Source: JBGPIK01 sp041484845 (GTDB taxonomy: Bacteria; Desulfobacterota; Binatia; UBA9968). Taken from it: a DNA stretch of 11,917 bases. Both the position numbers and the translations under genes were made by a program. The stretch is from contig JBGPIK010000195.1 in NCBI GenBank assembly GCA_041484845.1, forward strand, positions 1-11,917, written 5' to 3'. The notes beneath the pieces are model-generated. The model had not been told where the DNA came from and made no database searches. It saw nothing but the letters and a program-made list of their open reading frames with translations. Shown here piece by piece: positions 6,340 through 11,917 of this stretch; the stretch's first letter is position 1, and every line of letters begins with the position of its first letter.

Positions 6340-6828
6340 CTAATCGGGTAATAGTTTGGCAATAAGCTCCAGATGATCAGCAACGGTTTGCACGCCTAGC
6401 ACGTTCGTCGGGTGCTGATATATGCCCAAAATGTTTGCCTGCTGCTTTTGTTTGGGTAGCCGTCGAAGGATCTCATCGGCGAGCAATATGGCGTCAGACC
6501 AGTACAGCTCCTTATATTTCCTCATCGTGGAGTCGTGGAGTGCATCGGTATCTTTCAGCCATTGTTGCCTTACGGCTTTGGCGGCACCGCTGGTTAAATC
6601 AGGCTGCTGTTTTCGGTCGTATTCAGCCAATAATTCCCGATCCTTCCTATCGTAGGAGTACACGAGATCTCTTATCTTTTTCACCAGTTGCAAAGCATTT
6701 TGTCTAAGCTCTTTATTGGAAGTTTGCGAATAGCGGGTCTTTCCGGCAGTCGCACCGACAGTGACAGCAGTGATAACAACCAGAAATAGCAGCCATAACT
6801 TACGCGTGAAGTAAGCCACGGAAATCAA
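6340..6828 (-). CDS. Small exported protein of unknown function, helical
   Basis: The product is 162 residues. A short N-terminus with Arg9-Lys10 precedes a hydrophobic stretch, LWLLFLVVITAVTVGATAG (about 11-29), that looks like a signal peptide with possible cleavage after an Ala near 26-28; an uncleaved anchor is also possible. The mature part is highly charged and Gln/Lys/Arg-rich with no Cys. It is predicted by eye to be mostly helical (about 38-75 and 85-130), and may form a coiled coil. No catalytic motif or known family was recognised. The start is TTG at 6828 or GTG three codons later; neither has a clear Shine-Dalgarno. It lies between the methyltransferase and aminotransferase genes, and the 81-nt gap after it is plain. 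A periplasmic or membrane-side helper role in glycan assembly would be only a guess from context. Confidence 0.72.
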   Translation of the reverse strand: MISVAYFTRKLWLLFLVVITAVTVGATAGKTRYSQTSNKELRQNALQLVKKIRDLVYSYDRKDRELLAEYDRKQQPDLTSGAAKAVRQQWLKDTDALHDSTMRKYKELYWSDAILLADEILRRLPKQKQQANILGIYQHPTNVLGVQTVADHLELIAKLLPD

Positions 6829-6857
6829 TTCAGGGTTCGCGGATCAGGAACGTGCTC

Positions 6858-7211
6858 CTATCGCTCAAGAACCCGGGTCTTCGCGACAATTTCCTCATGT
6901 GAAGGCAACGGTGATCTGCGCCGCGACGTAAATTCACGTTCATCAGCAATCATTGCCAGCGGTGAGAGCCCATCAGCGGGCGCATTCACAGTCGCCATGC
7001 GCACGGTCCGCGGCTCTACATCCCATAAGTTATATCTAAGAATGGCATACAGAGCCTGGAAGCCATCCTTCCAGTTGATCTTTTTGCCCTCGGCGTACGT
7101 TCGTCCTGCGAAAGGCTCAATTAAATAAAACCAAAACTGCCGCGCATCGCTCCTGGCGCTTCGTTCAGCCTCCGCCCGTAACGGAAAGGCAGGAACTCGC
7201 CGGTTACCGGA
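6858..7211 (-). pseudogene. 117-codon coding-like frame without a start codon
   Basis: Directly after the methyltransferase stop codon (TAG, 7212-7214) the same frame stays open for 117 codons to TAG at 6858-6860. The middle reads like real protein: RQFWFYLIEPFAGRTYAEG (about 25-43), INWKDGFQALYAILRYNLW (about 45-63), then a charged tail ending EEIVAKTRVLER. There is no ATG, GTG or TTG until GTG at codon 70 and ATG at codon 72, which are past the most protein-like part. The other two frames are broken here. It is therefore probably the 3' end of a gene that lost its start, or a gene with an upstream frameshift. It ends 29 nt before the exported-protein gene. The family is not recognised. Amber readthrough from the methyltransferase is judged unlikely, because TAG also ends several intact genes here. 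Confidence 0.5.
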
Positions 7212-7916
7212 CTATCGATTGCGAATCACTCCCAAGTAATGAGTCCGAAACAGCGGAAATTTCTCGAGCAAGTAGCAAGCTAAATACGAATAGGGCGCCA
7301 GACGACGGGCCAGCGGTGGAACCAGTGTAATGCGCCGAAGCTCAACGCGACAATCAGAGAAGAGTTGGACGATTTCCGATCGTTTAACACCGCGAACATC
7401 GGGGTTCCAGGGATTATTGACGTGATAGTCGTACCAAAAAATAAATCCGTCATTCTTGACCACCCGCATCATTTCCGTCGCAATGCGCTGCTTTAAAGCT
7501 GCGTCGAGAATCGAGGTAAAGACGGTTGACTGAAGAACCAGATCGAATTTGCCATCGGCGAAAGGAAGCTCGGCCGCGCTGGCGCACTCTAACCGAACCC
7601 CGGGAGCGCACAGGCGCCGCGCCAGAGCGAGACGATCGGCAAGCAAATCGATGCCGGTCAACTTTTCCGGTCGTGCTCCCCATTTGACCAGCTCACGGAG
7701 CCAGTGACCGGTTCCGCAGCCGATCTCGAGAATAGTCTGGGACGCCAGGTCCTCTAACCCGCACCTTTGTAACAACGCGAGCATCCCCCGTTCGCATTGC
7801 TGCATAGTATACAGATTACCGCCGAACCAGGAGTAGCGACCGCCTTCCTTACGTTTCGCATACGCCGCTCGAATCCGTCCTTCTTCCGCTCTGACTGAGT
7901 CAAAGGACTGGATCAT
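7212..7916 (-). CDS. Class I SAM-dependent methyltransferase
   Basis: This soluble methyltransferase has 234 residues. The Rossmann-fold SAM site is clear: motif I LEIGCGTGHW (63-72), the acidic end of strand 2 in LTGIDLLADR (87-96), AAELPFADGKFDLVLQS (114-130) covering motifs II and III, and MMRVVKNDGFIFWYDYH (149-165) as the post-motif strand. The C-terminus, HYLGVIRNR, is a usual ending for glycan-locus members of this family. The start is the ATG at 7916 with a weak Shine-Dalgarno. A 134-nt gap precedes it, in which nothing beyond GC-rich short repeats was seen. In this setting the target is likely a sugar hydroxyl or an aminosugar of the exported chain. With a Wzt that carries a chain-end-binding domain, a terminal methyl cap is an attractive role, but this is inference. 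Confidence 0.88.
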   Translation of the reverse strand: MIQSFDSVRAEEGRIRAAYAKRKEGGRYSWFGGNLYTMQQCERGMLALLQRCGLEDLASQTILEIGCGTGHWLRELVKWGARPEKLTGIDLLADRLALARRLCAPGVRLECASAAELPFADGKFDLVLQSTVFTSILDAALKQRIATEMMRVVKNDGFIFWYDYHVNNPWNPDVRGVKRSEIVQLFSDCRVELRRITLVPPLARRLAPYSYLACYLLEKFPLFRTHYLGVIRNR

Positions 7917-8050
7917 TTTAGGTGCTCTGTTGAATCATGGCCGACGAATGGCGGTTCTGGACTGGAAGGCGCGTACGCAGGTTTCGTATGATGCGCGCTC
8001 ACACTCAGCCCGGAGGCGAAAGCGCGCTTATTCCGCCGGCCCCAAACCTT

Positions 8051-9163
8051 TCACCGGTAGAATTCACGGATTTCGCTTACCACATAACGTTGTTGTTCTT
8101 CGCTTAACTCAGGATAGATTGGAAGCGCCAACGAATCGCGTGCGGCGGTTTCGGCGTTTGGCAAATCTCCACTCCGGTAGCCCAACTCAGCAAAGCAGTC
8201 CTGTAGGTGGATCGGCACCGGATAGTAGATTTCTGTTTCTATCGCCATTTTCTTTAAGAACTCCCGCACCCGGTCGCGTTCAGGCAATCGAACCACAAAT
8301 TGATTGTAAATATGTCCAGGCGAATTTTCCGGGAGCAAGACACGGTTAGCCAGCTTGAACTCATCAAAAAGCCGCCGATAGCGCATTGCATTGTTGCGGC
8401 GCATTTCCGACCAGCGTGGTAGATATTTCAATTTGACTCTGAGAATCGCTGCTTGAAGCGCATCCAAGCGGAAATTTCCCCCGACAACGCGGTGATGGTA
8501 CTTGGGTTTGGCTCCATGAACACGAATGACTCTGAGCTTCTCTGCCAGATCAGGATTGTTCGTGATAACCATCCCCGCGTCGCCGAACGCGCCCAGGTTC
8601 TTGCTCGGGAAAAAAGAGAAGCAGCCTATATCCCCTAGGGTTCCTGCGCGTCTTCCGTCCTTAAAGCTCGCGCCGATAGCTTGCGCCGCATCTTCGACGA
8701 TGTGAATGCCTTTGCTTCGGGCAATTTCCATAATCGGTTCCGTCTCAGCACATTGGCCAAACAAATGAACCGGCATTATGGCTTTAGTCCGGGACGTGAT
8801 TTTTTTTGTGATTGCGGCGCTGTCGAGGTTGAAAGTTTTTGAATCGATATCGGCGAAAACCGGACGGGCGCCCAGCCTTGCGATAACACCGGCCGTCGCG
8901 AAGAACGAGTAAGCGGTGGTGACCACCTCGTGTCCCGGTCCGGTTCCAATGGCCATCAACGAAGCGAGCAGCGCGTCCGTTCCCGAGGAGACGCCAATGG
9001 CAAAGCGCGCATCGCAGAACGCGGCTATTTCATGCTCCAGCGCTTCTACTTCCGGACCGAGGATGAAGTGTTGAGACTCAACAACTCGGTCGATCGCTTC
9101 GCGAATTTCAGACTGGATGGCTAAGTACTGCGCCTTGAGGTCGAGCAAAGGTACGTTTGTCAT
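8051..9163 (-). CDS. wbpE: WbpE/WlbC-like sugar aminotransferase (DegT family)
   Basis: The 370-residue PLP enzyme most resembles WbpE/WlbC, which aminates C3 of UDP-2-acetamido-2-deoxy-3-keto-glucuronate. It opens VPLLDLKAQY (4-13), as this subgroup does, then HFILGPEVEALE (32-43), SSGTDALLASL (59-69) and IVEDAAQAIGA (155-165) with Asp158 and Gln161. The PLP lysine is Lys188 in FFPSKNLGAFGDAG (184-197), and the C-terminal region has EIYYPVPIHLQ. The start is the ATG at 9163 with the strong site GAGGTGA 6 nt upstream. The first 56 nt overlap the end of the oxidoreductase/acetyltransferase gene in another frame, so the two are almost certainly co-translated. That neighbour supplies the steps before and after this one, which supports the substrate call. 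It differs clearly from the aminotransferase at 5098-6258, so it is not a recent duplicate of it. Confidence 0.88.
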   Translation of the reverse strand: MTNVPLLDLKAQYLAIQSEIREAIDRVVESQHFILGPEVEALEHEIAAFCDARFAIGVSSGTDALLASLMAIGTGPGHEVVTTAYSFFATAGVIARLGARPVFADIDSKTFNLDSAAITKKITSRTKAIMPVHLFGQCAETEPIMEIARSKGIHIVEDAAQAIGASFKDGRRAGTLGDIGCFSFFPSKNLGAFGDAGMVITNNPDLAEKLRVIRVHGAKPKYHHRVVGGNFRLDALQAAILRVKLKYLPRWSEMRRNNAMRYRRLFDEFKLANRVLLPENSPGHIYNQFVVRLPERDRVREFLKKMAIETEIYYPVPIHLQDCFAELGYRSGDLPNAETAARDSLALPIYPELSEEQQRYVVSEIREFYR

Positions 9164-10742
9164 CTAGAATCACCTCGTTGCCTGTTTTACGATACGTGCG
9201 CTGACACGTCGGACATCTTCCGACTTCATGACCGTCACTAAACGCAATGCGGTTTGCGCAAACGCACATCCAGCCGACAATCCTGCCGGGATTTCCCATG
9301 ACCAGCGCAAAATCTGGAACATCCCTCGTCACGACGGCTCCCGCCGCGATGAAAGCGTACTGCCCGATAGTAATGCCGCATACGACGGTGCAGTTCGCGC
9401 CTAGACTGGCGCCCCTACGTACGAGAGTAGGGCGAAGCTCGCCCATGCGCCTAATTTCGCTGCGCGGGTTGAATACATTCGTAAACACCATTGAGGGACC
9501 GCAAAATACATCGTCCTCAAGCGTGACGCCTTCATAAACCGAGACGTTATTTTGAATTTTGACGCGGTTGCCAACGGTAACGTTAGGACCCACAACGACA
9601 TTCTGCCCGATCCGGCAATTCTTGCCGATGCGCGAGTTCTTCAAAATGTGCGACACGTGCCAAATCGTCGTCTCTTCCCCAATGGTGACATCATCATCAA
9701 TGAAAGCTGAAGGATGAATCTTTGCTTCGCGCTGGACCCGCGCCGGAACGCCGCGCGCCTTCGATTTGCCGAACCCTAAGCCGTCTTGGCATTTCTGAAG
9801 GACACTCAGAACCCGCAGTCCTTCGCGACCGTCGGTGCGCGGCATCCGTCGGCTTTGCATGCATTCTAGGAAGTGAAGGCATTCGGCTCTCAACGGCTCA
9901 ATCGAATCGACCGGAACGGGCAACGCCTCCGCCCGATTGGGGACCGGCTGATGGTTTTTCCAGCTGATCGTGTGTGGATAAAGAAGCAACTTGTTTTCAC
10001 CTTCTAAATCGTTGAAAACAGCCATCCGGCGGTCTCCAACGACGACCAGCTTTTGTTCTTTAAAGGGATGGAGCCAAGATACAAACACGTGGGCTTTGAC
10101 GCCACTGGGGAATGAGAAAAGGCTCACGGTGACGTCGGCGATCTGGTTGTGGAGATAATTACCGCCTTGCGTTTCGACCGAATCGGGAAGCTCCCCCAGG
10201 AGACCGAGAATGACCGAAATGTCGTGCGGGGCAAACGACCAGAGAATATTCTCTTCACGGCGAATTTTGCCGAGATTAAGGCGGTTCGAATAAATGTACT
10301 GGACACGGCCGAGCTCTCCTTCCTCTACCAAGTCTTTCAGCTTCAGCACGGCCGGATGGTACCAAAGAAGATGACCGACCATCAGTACGCATTGCTTCCG
10401 CGAAGCCAACGCCACCAGTTCTTCGCCCTCTTCGACAGACAAGCATAGCGGTTTCTCAACAAAGACGTCCTTACCGGCAAGCAGTCCCTGCCTCACTAAT
10501 TCGCCGTGAGTGGCTGCGGGCGTGGCAACGGCAAGTCCGCGAATATCAGGATTCGACAGCACGTCATCGACGGAATCTGTAAATGCTGCCTCTGGATATT
10601 TTACTTTTAGCTTCTCTGTGGTTCTCTGATCCACTTCACAGACACACGACAATGTGCCCAGATCATGGAAATTCCGGATCAGATTCTTGCCCCAGTATCC
10701 GCCACCGATGCATGCGATCTGTCTCACCTTCGCGCTTGTCAT
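9108..10742 (-). CDS. Fused Gfo/Idh/MocA sugar oxidoreductase (WbpB-like) and hexapeptide N-acetyltransferase (WbpD-like)
   Basis: Two enzymes share one 544-residue chain. Residues 1 to about 325 are an NAD-dependent oxidoreductase: Rossmann motif IGGGYWGKN (12-20), VATPAATH (72-79), EKPL (96-99) with Lys97, and SFAPHDISV (169-177) with His173. WbpB-type members oxidise C3 of UDP-GlcNAcA. Residues about 338-495 are a left-handed beta-helix acetyltransferase with hexapeptide repeats and the WbpD/WlbB signatures IWHVSHI (360-366), IGQNVVVG (378-385), VFCGPSMVFTNVFNP (412-426) and GNPGRIVGWM (483-492). After it come CVC (493-495) and CPTC (510-513), a probable small zinc ribbon common in this subfamily. 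These steps flank the aminotransferase step, whose gene overlaps the 3' end by 56 nt. The start is the ATG at 10742, with GGTG and GAG upstream. The 73-nt gap before it is plain. The domain calls are firm; the exact substrate is from context. Confidence 0.9.
   Translation of the reverse strand: MTSAKVRQIACIGGGYWGKNLIRNFHDLGTLSCVCEVDQRTTEKLKVKYPEAAFTDSVDDVLSNPDIRGLAVATPAATHGELVRQGLLAGKDVFVEKPLCLSVEEGEELVALASRKQCVLMVGHLLWYHPAVLKLKDLVEEGELGRVQYIYSNRLNLGKIRREENILWSFAPHDISVILGLLGELPDSVETQGGNYLHNQIADVTVSLFSFPSGVKAHVFVSWLHPFKEQKLVVVGDRRMAVFNDLEGENKLLLYPHTISWKNHQPVPNRAEALPVPVDSIEPLRAECLHFLECMQSRRMPRTDGREGLRVLSVLQKCQDGLGFGKSKARGVPARVQREAKIHPSAFIDDDVTIGEETTIWHVSHILKNSRIGKNCRIGQNVVVGPNVTVGNRVKIQNNVSVYEGVTLEDDVFCGPSMVFTNVFNPRSEIRRMGELRPTLVRRGASLGANCTVVCGITIGQYAFIAAGAVVTRDVPDFALVMGNPGRIVGWMCVCANRIAFSDGHEVGRCPTCQRTYRKTGNEVILDDKRTFARPQGAVLSHPV
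9170..9176 (-). promoter_or_regulatory. Internal Shine-Dalgarno for the wbpE-like gene
   Basis: GAGGTGA lies 6 nt before the ATG at 9163 and is located inside the end of the oxidoreductase/acetyltransferase gene. It fixes the start of the aminotransferase and the 56-nt overlap. Confidence 0.7.
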
Positions 10743-10815
10743 TTTGTTCTCAACACCTTTCTTGTCGAGTTCCGGCGAAAAATATCGGAGTTCCTAGCGC
10801 ACGCTTCGGCTGCCG

Positions 10816-11895
10816 TTAGCTGTTTACGCCCATAGTGGTTCGGCTCAATTTTGCATACTTGCGAGATGGGCCGCGACGGAAAATAAGGAAATCCCAGATG
10901 CCATGTAGGAACCCCAAACCGTAGCCGAAGTGATATGTTGCGAATACTAACGGAAGCACCGTTACGAGAACGCGGCCATTCCGGGCCGCTGTTAACAGTG
11001 AAGCTGTGATATTACAAACCGAATAAAGACCGATAAGCGCTAATAAAACCCAAAGCGCTGGAGCCCAAAAAAGAGATACCATAGGTACAGCGATCAGGGA
11101 CAACACAAAGCACCCGGGAACTACGTGACGGACAGAAGCAGGAAGTTTGTGTTTCTGAATAACACGGACTTTCCAATAGCCATACTGAAGGTATTGGAGG
11201 AACAAATCTCTCAACGATGAGCGAGGCGTGTACCAACTCTTGATGCGACGTGAATGCCAAATTTTTCCCCCAGCTCTGACGAGGCGAAGGTTAAATTCAT
11301 CATCCTGGTTCCGCACCAGCTCCTCATCGAACATTCCGATCCGATCGAATACGTCGCGCCGATACACGCCGCCAAACACGGTATCGGCCGGACCTTCATA
11401 GTCAATATTGTGCCAACGCGCCCCCCCAACGGCGAACCCGCTATGATGGGCCATCGCGATAGCTTTTTGTAGCCGAGATTTTCCCACACACACCATCGTG
11501 CCGCCGACATTGTCGGCTCTTGTCTCTTGGAGAACTTTCAAGCTTGAGCACAAATAATCGGGTGCGTAACGATTGTGAGCGCCCATGATCGCAATATATT
11601 TGCCGCGCGCGTGACGGATCCCTGCATTCATGCCGCAAGCAGTTGTGCGTTCGGGATTATCGATAACTTTCAACCGCCGATCCCCACGACCGACTTCTTC
11701 TAGAAGTTGACGTGTCCCGTCATCCGACATGCCGTCCACGACTATGATTTCGAATCCTCCGGGTGGGGACTCCTGAGCCAAGATTGTTTCGAGCGTAGCC
11801 TTAATCTGATCTCTTTCATTACGGCAAGGGATCACAATGGACACGGCAGGTTCGCCGGCAACGACGCTTTCACCCAAATTGGAATTGGCAATCAT
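10816..11895 (-). CDS. GT2-family glycosyltransferase (ExoA-like), membrane-associated
   Basis: This is a GT-A fold glycosyltransferase of 359 residues. The catalytic domain covers about 15-240: VSIVIPCRNER (18-28), EIIVVDGMSDDGT (49-61) with the nucleotide-binding Asp, NAGIRHARGKYIAIMGAHNRY (90-110) where GAHN stands in place of a classical DxD, GGVYRRDVFDRIGMFDE (175-191), and NQDDEFNLRLVRAG (196-209) with the likely catalytic acidic residues. Three hydrophobic segments follow (about 260-285, 285-303, 308-335), so the enzyme is anchored in the inner membrane with its catalytic part in the cytoplasm, as in succinoglycan ExoA. It adds a sugar to the lipid-linked chain; donor and acceptor are unknown. 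The start is the ATG at 11895, with only a weak GAG-type ribosome site. The 22 nt to the window edge hold nothing else, and it is probably downstream of further locus genes. Confidence 0.9.
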   Translation of the reverse strand: MIANSNLGESVVAGEPAVSIVIPCRNERDQIKATLETILAQESPPGGFEIIVVDGMSDDGTRQLLEEVGRGDRRLKVIDNPERTTACGMNAGIRHARGKYIAIMGAHNRYAPDYLCSSLKVLQETRADNVGGTMVCVGKSRLQKAIAMAHHSGFAVGGARWHNIDYEGPADTVFGGVYRRDVFDRIGMFDEELVRNQDDEFNLRLVRAGGKIWHSRRIKSWYTPRSSLRDLFLQYLQYGYWKVRVIQKHKLPASVRHVVPGCFVLSLIAVPMVSLFWAPALWVLLALIGLYSVCNITASLLTAARNGRVLVTVLPLVFATYHFGYGLGFLHGIWDFLIFRRGPSRKYAKLSRTTMGVNS

Positions 11896-11917
11896 ACTTT
11901 GCAGGTTCTCAACAGCC

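Noticed and set aside
6858..7916. Amber (TAG) recoding that would join the methyltransferase to the following 117 codons
   Set aside because: TAG is also the stop codon of wzt, the acyltransferase, the phosphoglycosyl transferase and the exported protein, so it works as a normal stop here. The methyltransferase is also complete without the extension.
7917..8050. GCGCGC-containing inverted repeats between the WbpE-like and methyltransferase genes
   Set aside because: The motif is itself a palindrome in GC-rich sequence. Pairing extends only 6 bp with a long loop and no T-run, so it is not supported as a terminator.
8051..9163. The two DegT-family genes as a recent tandem duplication
   Set aside because: Their PLP-lysine motifs (FFPSKNLGAFGDAG versus FYATKTITTGEGG), N-termini and C-terminal regions belong to different subgroups. 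They are distant paralogues.
10746..11914. Ten-nt direct repeat GTTCTCAACA at 10746-10755 and 11905-11914, each just upstream of a gene start
   Set aside because: It is short, and no third copy was seen at other starts. It may only reflect a weak GAG-type ribosome-binding context.

Overview
The window is part of a surface-polysaccharide (O-antigen or capsule type) biosynthesis and export locus. Every confident gene lies on the minus strand, so transcription runs from the right end to the left. Base composition looks close to 50% G+C by eye. Several starts are TTG. A Wzm/Wzt ABC exporter, a monotopic phosphoglycosyl transferase and nucleotide-sugar enzymes point to a Gram-negative-type bacterium. 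Protein style would fit Acidobacteriota, Verrucomicrobiota or a related soil lineage, but this is a guess and nothing here fixes the taxon.

In transcription order: a GT2 glycosyltransferase (11895-10816); a two-domain protein joining a WbpB-like Gfo/Idh/MocA oxidoreductase to a WbpD-like hexapeptide acetyltransferase (10742-9108); a WbpE-like aminotransferase that overlaps it (9163-8051); a class I SAM methyltransferase (7916-7212); an open stretch of 117 codons with no usable start (7211-6858); a small exported protein of unknown role (6828-6340); a second DegT-family aminotransferase (6258-5098) overlapping by 4 nt a PglC-like phosphoglycosyl transferase (5101-4493); a degenerate fragment of a DegT gene (about 4445-4358); an acyltransferase-3 membrane protein (4357-3143); a gap with two hairpins and a possible small plus-strand ORF; the exporter membrane subunit (2850-1978) and ATPase with a C-terminal glycan-binding domain (1909-614); a small frameshifted coding remnant (459-323); and the first 68 codons of an AsnB-type amidotransferase (205-1), cut by the window edge.

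Inferred working model: the oxidoreductase/acetyltransferase fusion and WbpE-like enzyme make a 2,3-diacetamido-2,3-dideoxy-uronic acid nucleotide sugar. The second aminotransferase makes another amino sugar, which the PglC-like enzyme may load onto undecaprenyl phosphate. The GT2 enzyme extends the chain. The methyltransferase, acyltransferase and AsnB-like protein decorate it, by methylation, acylation and possibly amidation of uronic acid. Wzm/Wzt exports the finished glycan, with the Wzt tail domain reading a chain-end mark. The 6-dehydrogenase, any 4,6-dehydratase, further glycosyltransferases and the ligase are not in the window.

The locus shows patchwork assembly. Three of the stretches between genes hold damaged coding sequence: the DegT fragment, the startless 117-codon ORF and the frameshifted small ORF. 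No tRNA, rRNA, CRISPR array or complete insertion sequence was seen.
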